The notes beneath the pieces were generated by a model, which did no database searches, was not told the origin of the DNA, and was given only the letters and a program-made list of their open reading frames with translations. From Calamus simplicifolius (Eukaryota > Streptophyta > Magnoliopsida > Arecales > Arecaceae), in assembly GCA_900491605.1 (NCBI GenBank), contig UESW01004767.1, positions 186,001-250,000 of the forward strand: a stretch of 64,000 bases of DNA, read 5' to 3'. A program made the translations under genes and the position numbers. Of this stretch, positions 13,701 to 23,167 are shown in pieces. Positions within the stretch are counted from its first letter, which is position 1. Each line of letters starts with the position of its first letter.

Positions 13701-16700
13701 TCACCTAAGAAAGTGATGTTGTTCGCGTAAAAAGGTGAGAATGTAAAAGAACCTAAGTAGAGTCAGTCCTACCTAAAGCCTTTTTGACTCGAGTAAGTAA
13801 GTCCGAGGGGTGTTTTACACCTAATGCCCTAAAACCAATTGGTTTGGGAGCCATTGGCCTAAAGCTCGCTACAAGGGTTAATTAGAAAGCAAGGGGTTAG
13901 GACATTGCACTGACTTTACACATAAATAAATAAATAAGGGAACCAAAGTACAAAAGACATTACACCCAACCCAAATTAAGTTAGAAGACTTAATCAGAGA
14001 AGTGGAAAGTTGGTGAAGGAAGACTTCTATAAATTCTTATGGACTACACTTTATCACTAAATGGGTAAACTTAATAATCCAATGAAGTACCTCCCTTATG
14101 ATCTAACCAGAAATTTTAAAGAACTGTAAGATAACTATCAATTCTTGGACTAGCTTGGTACATATTTCTAAATTTCTTATTTGCTCGAGGACGAGTAAGA
14201 TTCAAGTTGGGGGAGTGATAAACGCAAATAATTATCATTAAACCTATTAATTAATAATTTAACGTACCTATTATTTAATATTTTAATATTTTATATAATA
14301 TTTTAGGTAAAACCTTATCAACTTAAAGAGCTCGATTTTAGGAATTTAAACGCAAACGCACTCAAATCGGATTTAAGATGAGCCCGGAATTGATTTTATA
14401 AGAATTTAGCATGATTTTAAAGAAAAGTCGGCAAACCCAGTGCCGACTTCATCGTCTTCTCAGCCAATTTTCCTTTTTCTTTTCTCCCGATTCTTCTCCT
14501 CTTCCAATTCAATCTTTTTCCCCACCAATTAAGAAATAAATTAGATTAAAAATTATCAAATTGGAAGAATTAAATTCATGAAGGAATTTTGATTTATCTG
14601 CAATATCTCCGAGATTTTCTCTGCGCGTGTCGTCTTTGATTGGAAACAGATCTTCTCCGCGTCTCCGCGTCTGGACTTCTACAAATAGCAGCGAGGAGGA
14701 GAGCAAAGAGATCGGAGGGGCCATTGGAAGAGTCAGGGAGTGCAGTTCGGAGGCTCACATCCGTGAGCTCTGTTCCAGAAGCCATCCATAGTTCGTGGAG
14801 ATCGGCTTCCCAGGAGACTGTTCATAGAGTCTTTGTTCGTCCGTGAAGGCTCTAGTCCGTGGCTTGTGAGGATCCGTTGGAGGCAGCTGTTCCCAGTCCT
14901 CAAGAGTCGTTCATCCATTTGGAGGCTCTAGCGTCGTGGGTTCCTGGAGAGTTCACGAGGCTTGATTTGTCCGTGAAGGTGGCTCTGCTCCCAGAAGCTG
15001 CTCGTGGCTTGGAGGCGTATGCAGAGGAGGAACAAAAACTTTAGCCCGTCTTTAATTTGGTTTAGAAGGAATTTATTCTCTTATTACCTTTTTAATGTCA
15101 TAACTTTTAATTTTAATATGAAATAAAGTTTATATTCATGTTTAATTGTTATTAAATTTATTTAAGTGAAAATAATTTTAGACTGATCTATTCTTAAAAG
15201 GGACGGGCCGTGATCTACGGGTACGAGCCGTGCTCTTATAAGATAGACCATATCTTAATTATTTTGCACTACTAATTATCTATTTAGTTAAATTTATAAA
15301 TTTATTTCAAGATAATCGCTAAAGTCCCTGTGGAATCGATCCCTTACTCTCACTATTCTATTAGTAAAATTAAGGTGTTTTAATCGTTGCACTACAACAC
15401 GCATCAGTAAGCAATGCAAACTTAAAGTCTATAATAATTTATATAATAGACTAGATACAAAAGATGAAAATACTATAAAAACTAGCAAAACTAAGAGAAA
15501 AAAAATAAAAGATCCGGACTTATTAAATGTATTAAGGATGAAGATGAAATAATCTTAGTAAAAGAAGAAGAGAGATAAAAGAATTATGAAAAGTCATTTT
15601 AAAAAATTATTAAATAAAAATAATTTAGTAAATTTAAGGATAGAATGTGATAATTTAGGAGTAATAAATGAACAAATTTTTTTCGTAGATTTAGCATGCT
15701 TGAGGTTAAAAAGATTTTGAGTAAAATAAAAAATGCAAAGGCATTGAGGTTTGAAAACGCTTAGGAGAAATTGGAGTCATGTGGTTAAGCAATTTATTTA
15801 ACAGGATTGTAGCAACTAAAAGAATGTCAGATGATTGAAGAAAAAGCATATTAATACCAATATACACAAATAAAGGAGATATTCAAAACTGTGCAAATTA
15901 TAGAGGGATTAAGCTAGAGTCATACAATGAAATTATGTGAGAGAGTAATAGAAAATCGAATAAGAGCTAAAATTTTGGTGTTAAATAATCAATTTGGATT
16001 TATACATGAAAGATCGACCATGAAAGCTATTTATTTATTAAGAAGATTGATGGAGAGGTATAGGAAAAAGAAAAAAGACCTTTATATAGTCTTTATTGAT
16101 TTAGAGAAAGCATATGATAGAGTACCTAGAGAAATAATATGATGGATTTAAAAAAAAAGGATTTACCAAAAGGTACATAGAATTGATAAAAGATATGCAT
16201 AATAGAGCAATAACTATTGTTAAAATAACAATAGAAGAAACTAGTGAGTTTTGTCCGTATCTTTTTGTATTAGTTATGAATGAATTAACCAAATATATTC
16301 AAAATGATATCCCATGTTGTATGTTATTTGTGAATGATATAGTGTTGATTGATGAAACTAAATCTGAAGTAAATATTAACCTAGAGATTTGAAGAGAGGC
16401 TTTAGAATCTAAAGATTTTAAGATTATTAGAACTAAAACTAAATACATGAAATGTAAGTTTAGTGAAAGTAGAAATACAAATGAAGAAATAGTGAAGATT
16501 GCAAGCTAAAAGATACCAAAGAGTGAAAAAGTTAGGTATTTGAGATCAATTATCCAACAAAAGGTGAATTAGGTGAAAATATGAATTATAGAGTTAAAGC
16601 ATGATGGATTAAGTGGAGTGCTTCGGAAGTATTGTATGATCAACGCATCTCATTAAAATTGAAAAAAAATTCTATAAAACTGCTATTAGGTCAGCTATGC

Positions 16701-19431
16701 TATATGAAATAGAATGTTGGGCAATACTAAAACATGTGAATAAATTAAGTGTAACAGAAATGCATATGTTAAGATGAATATGTAGTAAAACTTTAAAAAA
16801 TAGAATTAGAAATAAACATATAAGAGAAATGATAGGAGTAGCCCCAATTGAAGATAAAATGAGAGAAAATCGATTACGATGATTTGGGCATATACAACGA
16901 AGACCTTTAGATGCTCCAGTTAGAAAGAGTGATCTTTTAACAATCCATGGTAAGGATAGAGGTAAAGGTAGATCTAAACTAACATGGACATAAATAATTA
17001 AAAACGATATAACTATTTATAATTTGAATGTTGACTTATTCCTGAATAAACTAGAGTAGAGGAAGCAGATTCATGTAGCCGACTTCATGTAGTTGGGAAA
17101 AGGCTTAGATGAGTTGAGTTGAGAGTATCAAGTTGAGAGACTTTATCTCGAATGAAAGTTGGAGAGCTATGGACATTTCAGAATAGAGATTAAATTCAAT
17201 CAAGCAAAGATGAGAAGCTTCCATTTGAAAAAGATGAACATCCTAACATGGTCAGAAGTAGAGAACAGTCAGGATTGAGGAAAAACAGAAAGCGCATTAG
17301 GATATATGCTCATACATAAGATCACATAGGATTAGGCAGGCAATATCCAATCAGGTTCCAGGTTTCATTGCTAACAAGTTCCATACAATACTCACACAAA
17401 GGACTAGGGTTTTCTTGGGGGAGGATTATTGACTATGGTTAGACTTCTAATCAAACAAATTAATCTCTGCTTCTGGAAACTCAATCCTCCTGCAGATCAA
17501 AAGCAACTTGATGGTGGTTTGCCTAGTTTTCAGGTCATCTCCACTCACAATCATCACTTAAGATTCTTTTATACTTGTACAAAACTATAATAGAACTCAA
17601 AAACAATGGAAAGACATTAAATCCTGTTTTTCTTATGATTAGGAAAACACTAACAAACTGTTTAATGCATAGCTTCAATCACATGCCATGTAACAGCCAA
17701 CTATCAATTTACAAAAGGAGCATTTGCCTCAAGAAGTATTCAATTATAAACACTCGAAAGGTTGAAAAAACAACAACAACGAATAGGTGTAAGATGGAAT
17801 TGTGTAACATCTATTATGAAGATTTGTAGAATAAAAGAACTCATTACTGATATCTATGCATGGATTCCACATCTAATCTCTTTAAACAATTAAAGAAATA
17901 AGATATTTCAAGGAATCAATTTGATGGGCAATATCTAGCAAAGCATGAATGCAAAGCTTCACTGCTCGAAGGAAACATTGTTACACTTCTATTTTATAAC
18001 CACGTATGAAACAAATTACAGAACAACAATCATGAAGATAATATGGATGTACTCTAACTAACCAATTGGAAATGGGTGCAAAATGGAACCGGTAGCATCT
18101 AATGCATAAAAGATTTCTAGCACAAGAAAACTGGATATTGCTATGTACTTGCACCTGTGCAGTCTGCTCACACGTTACATTTAAAGAAACAAAACTATGG
18201 CAAAATAAATTAATGAAGAACAATTAAAAAAAATTAAAATCCTCAGTGCACAATGTACAGTATGCACCTGACTTGCATTTGCATTGAAATTTCTAAACTT
18301 ATCAAGATTACGTAATAGCTTCTTATCGATCAGAACACAACCTAGTGGCAAGCAATTAGATAAAATATCAATCTTAGTCATGTTCAAAGAAAGATACCAA
18401 GAGGGTTGCAACGGCAGAGACGCCAAGCTGTCAAGATGTACCCTTTACAACACCATACTTTTTATATGCCTGCATCGAGTACTCACTGCACGTTGGAACA
18501 TACCGGCAGCTTGATGGCAGCAGCGGCGATATCTCTCCTATTTATAAATAATTTAAAGTGAGCAAGGCAAAACAGCTCAAAGACATTTGTATGCTCCTAG
18601 ACATTTATGAATATTATTTTTAGATTAGAAAAAAAAAAATCAGGTACTCCAGAAACTACATAATATTTAGGACAGAGATAGTGAAATCTCATCAGAAAAT
18701 CCTTAAATCACATTTGTACGCTCTGGCAGTGCATACACATCTAGAACGTTTTTCTTTGCAATCCTACGTTTTACAAACACTCAAATATATTATATGCATA
18801 ACTTTACAACGCTTAAATATAGATCAAATATTTTGCGGTATACTCCAGAGATTACAATGATTCTCTCTTTAAAAGAAAGATACTGCAATTTAGATACCGA
18901 GAACCGTAGCAAACTTCTGTAACACCAAGAAGACTCATCTTGCGATGATAATAATACCAAGAAACTCAACTTACTTTTGTAAAATTTTAACATAGACAAT
19001 GCTGCTTTAACCCCCAAGTCCGTCACTTCCTCATCTGAGAAGCCGCAAAGCAATCAGGAAATGAAAGGTAACGAATTCAATACGAGATAAGGAGAAAGAA
19101 CAAGCCAAAAACCTACCTTGCACCGCCTTCTGATCCGAATCCTCCTCCGGTCCATCGGCAGCTGAAGATCGAACTCTCTGCGTTTCATTCGTAAGAAAGA
19201 CGATCAAAAATTACGTAAGGATTCGAGACCGACAACGGAGTGGGGTTCGAGGACTGGAGCTAGGGTTTGGCAAATTACCAGAGACGTAGGAGGGGAAGAG
19301 CGGTCAAGGGTTCCGAGAGAGAGGCGAAGGGCGTCATTGCTTCGTCCCGGGAGAGATTTGGCGAGGTCGAAGCGAGTGCGGAACGAGGGAGGCGGGCTCT
19401 GGGAGAGGGGGAAGCCGACGGAGATCGCCAT
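2130..19431 (-). CDS. Plastid-targeted YidD family (membrane protein insertion efficiency factor) gene, 5 exons, frameshift in exon 4
   Basis: Exons in transcript order: 19279-19431, 19117-19177, 18975-19034, 18398-18537, 2130-2188. All introns are GT-AG and phases agree if one missing base in exon 4 is allowed. Exon 1 encodes a Ser/Arg/Leu-rich, acid-poor N-terminus typical of a plastid transit peptide (starts MAISVGFPLSQSPPPSFRTR). Exons 3-5 carry the YidD core: LKFYK, then REISPLLPSSCRYVPTCSEY with the two conserved Cys, then AWRLCRCNPLG, ending GGHGFDPPRWFDEGEPSDQ. Bacterial YidD aids YidC/Sec-dependent membrane insertion; plant homologues (UPF0161, At3g09310 type) are predicted plastid proteins of similar size (about 157 residues here). 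After residue 125, at about 18435-18436, one base is missing relative to the family, so the frame hits a stop two codons later. This is a real null allele or an assembly error. Intron 4 is 16,209 bp and consists mostly of transposons. Confidence 0.88.
2241..2620. repeat. Imperfect tandem duplication in YidD intron 4
   Basis: Two diverged copies of a roughly 140-bp segment: one at about 2250-2380, the other at about 2475-2615. Both contain 'atggaaatccaa' or a close variant, then a stretch on 'caaataagtga' and 'accatcaagccctgtgccct'. The second copy is interrupted near its start by a 51-bp LINE fragment. Confidence 0.7.
2424..2474 (-). mobile_element. 51-bp 3'-end fragment of an RTE-type LINE
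   Basis: It carries the minus-strand LINE 3' end (CTCAA repeats followed by catctaagccttttcccaa). Near-perfect 17-bp target duplications flank it: 2407-2423 and 2475-2491 (TATCTAGAACCG, one mismatch, AAGA). It matches the end of the full-length copy at about 17080-17129. Confidence 0.85.
2732..4056. mobile_element. PIF/Harbinger-like non-autonomous element, 1,325 bp
   Basis: Starts GGTTGCGTTTGGT and ends with the near-inverse ACCAAACGCAAAC, flanked by TAA on each side (2729-2731, 4057-4059). TWA target duplications and short inverted repeats of this kind are typical of PIF/Harbinger. Subterminal inverted GGTAAT/ATTACC motifs recur at both ends. The centre is extremely AT-rich and I see no transposase, so it depends on an autonomous relative. 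It lies in YidD intron 4. Confidence 0.75.
5375..6640 (+). repeat. 5' LTR of the Athila element
   Basis: Aligns along its length with 14216-15406. It is longer because a 65-bp segment (about 6421-6485) is duplicated in tandem at 6486-6550, whereas the 3' LTR has one copy. The LTRs also differ by scattered substitutions and small indels, so the insertion is not recent. Confidence 0.93.
6646..6663 (+). other. Primer binding site complementary to tRNA-Asp
   Basis: TGGCGCCGTTGCCGGGGA starts five bases after the 5' LTR. It is complementary over all 18 bases to the CCA-tailed 3' end of tRNA-Asp, including the tRNA-Asp gene at 23096-23167 in this same window. Confidence 0.95.
7773..9597 (+). pseudogene. 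Athila gag region, broken
   Basis: Open stretches at 7773-8051, 8322-8684, 8688-8948 and 9160-9597 in shifting frames together cover a plant Ty3/gypsy gag. Recognisable parts are KWQLVQCLYDGLSEKHRQMVD in the capsid-like region and the polar spacer leading to the protease. Stops and frameshifts at about 8051, 8100-8300, 8685 and 8948-9160 prevent a continuous product. Confidence 0.8.
9666..10784 (+). pseudogene. Athila protease and N-terminal reverse transcriptase
   Basis: The protease active-site region reads DLGASVNLLPSSVYELFG just upstream of and into this ORF (DLGA rather than DTGA, common in Athila). A flap-like segment with ILGRPFLATANA follows. The later part holds the start of RT, including WVSPIQVVPKKSG and SWRVCIDYRKLNAVTRK. 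A single-base shift at about 10746 moves the frame to the ORF starting at 10760. Confidence 0.88.
10760..11332 (+). pseudogene. Athila reverse transcriptase palm and thumb
   Basis: Contains FLDGYSGYNQ, TCPFGTFAFRRMPFGLCNAP and the catalytic FMDDFSVFG, then the LGHIVSERGIEVD and FLGHAGFYRRFIKDFS segments conserved in Ty3/gypsy RT. The catalytic Asp pair is present. The frame ends at 11332 by a premature stop before RNase H. Confidence 0.9.
11350..11979 (+). pseudogene. Athila RNase H domain
   Basis: Contains MCDASDYAVGAVLGQ, YASKTLSDAQMNYTTTEKELLAVVFALEKFRSY (in two conserved blocks) and VYSDHAALRHL, the classical Ty3/gypsy RNase H signature with Asp, Glu and Asp residues in place. A frame break at about 11975 separates it from the integrase. 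Only one RNase H is visible, which agrees with Athila rather than the Tat lineage. Confidence 0.9.
11987..12970 (+). pseudogene. Athila integrase
   Basis: A HHCC-like zinc region (CHSLACGGHFSGKKT, then CLQC) precedes the catalytic core. GIDFMGPFP, IISDGGTHF and EISNREIKHILEK supply the D, D and E residues of the DDE triad. Family features such as TPYHPQTSGQVE follow. The C-terminal part breaks at about 12970. The open frame covers most of the domain but is isolated from the upstream pol frames. Confidence 0.9.
14201..14215 (+). other. Polypurine tract of the Athila element
   Basis: Ttcaagttgggggag ends directly at the TG that opens the 3' LTR, the expected place of the plus-strand primer. 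Confidence 0.85.
14216..15406 (+). repeat. 3' LTR of the Athila element
   Basis: Starts TGATAAAC after the polypurine tract and ends ACGCATCA before the GTAAG target duplication. It lacks the 65-bp tandem duplication seen in the 5' LTR. Short ORFs within it are not genes. Confidence 0.93.
15927..16392 (+). pseudogene. RTE LINE reverse transcriptase fragment with altered catalytic motif
   Basis: Residues such as NQFGFIHERST and VFIDLEKAYDRVPRE identify LINE reverse transcriptase fingers and palm (15927-16142). A second open stretch at 16183-16392 contains CCMLFVNDIVLIDE where the family has an F/YADD box, so the first catalytic Asp is replaced by Asn and the Ala by Val. A stop and frame change separate the stretches. 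The C-terminal region continues to about 16990 with further breaks. Confidence 0.85.
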
Positions 19432-19473
19432 CGCCGGTCTCCGGGAATACCATCCGGTCCGCCCAGCGAGGCT

Positions 19474-19551
19474 TGGGCCAGGTCATTTAGTACGGTGGAA
19501 CTTTTGAAGTGGGCCTTTCGATCGAGCCTCTTTGTCTCGCCGACAAGCCCA
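19474..19551 (-). promoter_or_regulatory. Three TGGGCY (site II) elements upstream of the YidD gene
   Basis: TGGGCC occurs at 19474-19479 and 19510-19515, and AGCCCA (TGGGCT on the minus strand) at 19546-19551, all within about 120 bp upstream of the YidD ATG. Site II elements are bound by TCP factors and are common in promoters of plant nuclear genes for organelle and ribosomal proteins. Function here is inferred from motif and position only. Confidence 0.45.
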
Positions 19552-20125
19552 CGCTATTCATCGGTCCATTTGAATGCCTGCAGTCTTGCAAGATGGAGCA
19601 TATTCTTTGTAGAATATATGACTGCATTGGTGAGTAATAGGACGATGCTTGACTTAGCACATCAATTTAATCCGGCCATCGTCATCAATAATGTTGTTGA
19701 CTTATATTGATTTTGATGATCATAAAACAATTAAGTATGATACTAATGATTTTGTGGTTAAGTTAAACAAATTTCAGGAAGATGTTACTCAAATTAGATT
19801 ACTCTATAAATCAAAAGAAAGGTATTACAAAGGTAAAATGAAGGTAATGTGATGGAATTTTTCAAATGGAATTTTACTTCAAAGGTATCACAAAATATTT
19901 ATTTTATAAATGACTAAAACTACCCTTGCATGAACTCTTGTATTGTTTCTTATAGCATAAAAATATTTTCAAATGAGCCAATGAATTTGTATTCCAAATG
20001 TTTTTCCTCAAGCCCAAATGTTTTATCATAGTTCTTCAATATTTGATCATTCATTTCTCAAATACTAAATCTATATTTGATGATTTATATGTAAAAATTA
20101 TTTTCAAAGCATTGCATGCAATCCT

Positions 20126-20275
20126 GTAAATCCCACTGAATGCAGTCAATGGCATTTCTGTAAATCCCACTGAAAGCAGTCAATGGCATTCCTATAAATC
20201 CCATTGAAAACTGTCAGTGGCATTCTTTAAATCCCATTGGAAGCTATAAATGACATTTCTGTAATTCTTAAAACC
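20126..20275 (+). repeat. About 41-bp tandem repeat, 3.5 units
   Basis: Repeated units of the form taaatcccactga-n-cagtcaatggcattt run through the left part of the solo LTR, with growing divergence rightwards. Confidence 0.75.
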
Positions 20276-20369
20276 GTGTGGATCTTTGAGTTAGCTAACT
20301 GAATTTCTGATCCAGCTAGCTAAGGGATTTCTTGCAGGATTTCTTCCTGGCCGAATGGACTTGATATTA

Positions 20370-21140
20370 AGTTAGCTTGAGAGCTAACTTCCCATCTCTT
20401 TTTAGTTAACTTGTTATCCCTTGAAGCTAACTATTTTCTTGCAGGATTTCTCTTGGCCGAATGGAGTTTGAAATGAGTTAGCTGGAGAGCTAGCTTCTCC
20501 CTTGGGCGGCACCATGAAGTTTTAAATTTAGTTAGCTAAATAGTAACTTCTTTTTTATGGGCATATGAAAGCTTGCTTCAGTTAGCTGGAAAGCTAACTG
20601 CTTTGTTCCTCCTCTCACTTGGCCGAACGTCATGATGAAACATTAGCTTAATAGTTAACTGCTTTGGGACATTTTTTCTCCTTGGCCGAATGAATGGTTG
20701 AACCAATTAGCTTAGCAGCTAACTACTTTATCATTTCCCTCTCCCTAGCCACATGAAATTTTGAATGGAGTTAGCTAGGAAGCTAACTGCTTTTATCATG
20801 ATGCACTTACCTTTTTATCTAGCTAGCTGGAGAGCTAACCACTTTTTCATTTCCTCTTCTAGCCGCATGAAAAGTTTTAAATTGAGTTAGCTAAATAGCT
20901 AACTACTTTTATCACGATGGGTTTAACTTTTTATCTAGTTAGCTCTAAAGCTAACTACTTTATTATTTCATCCTCCCAGGCGCATGAAAACTTTTCATTG
21001 AGTTAGCTAGGAAGCTAACTACTTTTATCATGAAGCACTTTACTTTTTATCTAGTTAGCTGGAGAGCTAACTACTTTAATCATTTCATTTCCTCTTACTG
21101 GACGCATGAAATTTGAGTTGAGTTAGCTCTAGAGCTAACT
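20370..21140. repeat. Array of 20-bp palindromes, arms AGTTAGCT/AGCTAACT with variable 4-nt spacers
   Basis: At least a dozen dyads occur, at 20370, 20476, 20530, 20580, 20641, 20705, 20769, 20821, 20885, 20937, 21001, 21053 and 21121. The best-conserved block alternates 52- and 64-bp spacing, giving an exact 116-bp higher-order period between 20769 and 21053. Spacers vary (TGAG, GGAG, GGAA, TAGC, AGGA, AAAT, CTAA, CTAG) while the 8-bp arms are nearly constant. The inter-dyad sequence repeats 'gcatgaaa' and 'ctactttatcat'. Further GCTAGC-rich palindromes follow to about 21290. Confidence 0.9.
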
Positions 21141-21890
21141 ACTTTATCCTGGATGCCTTGTCTAGCCATGTGCATGATGGAAAGAGCTAGCTTATTTGCT
21201 AGCTACTTTTTCCACTTTAGGGCTTATTTTTTCCAAGCCTTGTTTGCTAGCTAGCTAGCTTGGGTTGTTTAGCTAGCTTGCTTGCTAGCTCTAGTTCTTC
21301 TCCATTTCTTTCCATGGCTGCATGACTTCAAGAGCTAGCTGCTGAAAATTAATTCCAGCCAACCACTCTCTCTCTCTTTTTAATTATATTTTCGTTTTCA
21401 TGGTTATACTTTTTGTTTGACAGAGATCTTTCTTTGCCAAAGGATTAAATGCAATCAATGTTTAAGGAAATAAATTCAAACGGTTACATTTTTTTCATTT
21501 TAATTTCCTCTTATTACCAATGTATCTAACGGACATATTTTGTTTGGTTTAAATAGATATGATCAGAAGAACAAATTTTGACGAATCTAAGAAAGAAAAA
21601 GAGGAGAAAGAAATCAAGAAAAAGAGTGTTCATTGCATATTTTTTGGAGTGTTGGAAAGCAAGTTCTTGTGCATTGAAGTTGACAAATCTCAATCACTAC
21701 TCAAGTCGTCAAGATCCGATGAAGCATTTAAAGTTTTTACTATCTCGGAGATCCACATTCATTGCTGAAGATTTGCTTCAAATTTGTAAAGTATTCTTTG
21801 AATATTTGCTCAAGTTAAGAGCTATCTGTTATCTATTCTAAAATTTCTTGTAATAGGGTTAAGGATAACCCTAGATTGTTGATTGGCTTT

Positions 21891-22035
21891 CTTGTGCCGT
21901 TAAACAAGAGGACTAGCGGGAAGGCTAGGGGTTTGGCTGCCTTGTGCCGTGAAATAAGAGGACTAGCTGGGAAGGCTAGGGGTTTGGCTGCCTTGTGCCG
22001 TGAAACAAGAGGACTAGCCGGGAAGGCTAGGGGTT
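21891..22035 (+). repeat. 51-bp tandem repeat, three units in the solo LTR
   Basis: Units start at 21891, 21941 and 21992 with cttgtgccgt and share gactagc-gggaaggctagggg. Short open frames on both strands across this block are by-products of the repeat. Confidence 0.9.
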
Positions 22036-22290
22036 GTAATCGTTGTGATACGATTAGTGAAATTCTCAAAGGTTTTTGGGAGTGGACTAGGAGCCGAGTT
22101 TGGCACCGAACCACTATAAACCATCTTGTGTTTGTGATTGCTTATTCTGTATGATTTTGTTTCGTGCACTCCACTACACCGCTGCAAACTAATTTTTTAA
22201 CTAGTGATTAAGCACATATCTGCGCTAGTAATTAATTTTAAGAAACTAATTCACCTTCCTCTTGGATTGTTACATCTGGGCAACAAATGT

Positions 22291-23095
22291 GTTTACCTCC
22301 AAAAAAACAAAAGGATAGGTTAGGGAGGTGAGTGAGTTCTAACATGCCAAGAGGAAAGAGAACCATGGGGCAAGCAATGCACATAAGAGGGATTTGGAGG
22401 AGAAACCAACATTACATACAATGTCACTTTACAATAATACCCCTCACAATCAACTTCAATAGTATTAACATGCAAAAGAATAGATGCTAAGGAATTAATG
22501 CCAAGATTAGAGAGAAGTCCATAAATTTGATAGTGATTGAGATAAATGTGTATCCATCTTCTAGAGTGGAATGCCTAGTGCCTAGGCAACTAGGCCAATT
22601 TGTATTAGCATAAGCTATAAGCTACAATTTTGATGAAATAAATAGTGAATGTTGTTGTCTTACGAGATAAAAATCTTTTGGTGTTTGATTGAAGAATATA
22701 TAATAGAGTATAAGGGGAGGGAATAGAGTGCACATGGGTTAAGGTTTCGTTTCAGAAGGCAATGAAAAGAGCTATTAAATTAATGGAACAAATAAATACA
22801 AAAGAGATTTAAATAAATACAAATTGCAGGATATATTGATGGAAAAGAAGTTGCACATAATGAACAAATTAAAGCAGGTAGGTTTCCCTCCACAAACAAG
22901 TCACACTAAATTGATCATCATTCCGATACAATTTGAAATATTCATGGAGTATGCCACATCAAAATTTTAAAATATTTGTAAATAAGAAATAATGTGCATT
23001 GTTAGAGGGGATCATGCTGACTTCTATGAAGAGGAAATTTGAATTCTTAAGTATAATCTGTTATGAATATTTTTCTGAGATGCAGTTGCAACGCA
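22291..23095. other. Intergenic region, nothing identified
   Basis: Between the solo LTR and tRNA-Asp. AT-rich, no ORF with recognisable similarity and no clear transposon ends. Confidence 0.4.
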
Positions 23096-23167
23096 GTCGT
23101 TGTAGTATAGTGGTGAGTATTCCCGCCTGTCACGCGGGTGACCCGGGTTCGATCCCCGGCAACGGCG
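23096..23167 (+). tRNA. trnD-GTC: tRNA-Asp (anticodon GTC)
   Basis: 72 nt without intron. The acceptor stem GTCGTTG pairs with CAACGGC, followed by discriminator G. The anticodon stem CCCGC/GCGGG encloses the loop CTGTCAC, with anticodon GTC at 23129-23131. A-box (TAGTATAGTGGTGAG) and B-box (GGGTTCGATCC) are present, and T-rich sequence suited to Pol III termination starts about 10 nt downstream. It is a nuclear cytosolic-type tRNA gene. Its 3' end matches the primer site of the Athila element at 6646-6663. Confidence 0.97.

Larger units (their letters stand above)
5375..15406 (+). mobile_element. Athila-type Ty3/gypsy LTR retrotransposon nested in the LINE
   Basis: About 10.03 kb with two LTRs (1,266 and 1,191 bp) starting TGATAAA and ending in CA, flanked by the 5-bp duplication GTAAG (5370-5374 and 15407-15411). 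Order is LTR, PBS, gag, protease, reverse transcriptase, RNase H, integrase, polypurine tract, LTR, the Ty3/gypsy order. A tRNA-Asp primer site, a DLGAS protease and FMDDFSVFG in the RT fit the Athila lineage. The 1.2 kb between integrase and 3' LTR, where Athila elements often have an env-like ORF, shows no long ORF. Multiple frameshifts and stops make it non-autonomous. Confidence 0.93.
4115..17129 (+). mobile_element. Near full-length RTE-type LINE, interrupted by an Athila element
   Basis: Flanked by a perfect 16-bp target duplication, AAGTTGAGAGACTTTA, at 4099-4114 and 17130-17145. The left part (4115-5374) holds a 5' leader and a degenerate endonuclease region; a frame with CLQETKW-like residues is visible near 4460-4500. 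The right part (15407-17129) holds the reverse transcriptase and C-terminal region, ending in TTGAG repeats. The LINE therefore has about 2.98 kb of its own sequence. Many stops and frameshifts show it is dead. It is the parent-type copy for six short fragments elsewhere in the window. Confidence 0.9.
19695..22285 (+). mobile_element. Solo LTR, 2,591 bp, probably of a Sirevirus-like copia element
   Basis: Begins TGTTGACTTATATTGATTTT and ends ATCTGGGCAACA, so the ends are TGTTG/CAACA. It is flanked by a perfect 5-bp duplication AATGT (19690-19694 and 22286-22290). No gag-pol and no second LTR lie nearby, so this is a solo LTR left by LTR-LTR recombination. Length, terminal sequences and the internal palindrome cluster resemble plant Sirevirus (Ty1/copia) LTRs; the lineage is inferred. 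It sits 263 bp upstream of the YidD start codon. Confidence 0.82.

Noticed and set aside
20370..21140. CRISPR-like array of regularly spaced repeats
   Set aside because: The repeats are short palindromes with 4-nt spacers inside a plant LTR; linkers are themselves repeated, unlike CRISPR spacers.
21833..22154. ORFs over the three 51-bp repeats
   Set aside because: They are by-products of the tandem repeat inside the solo LTR.
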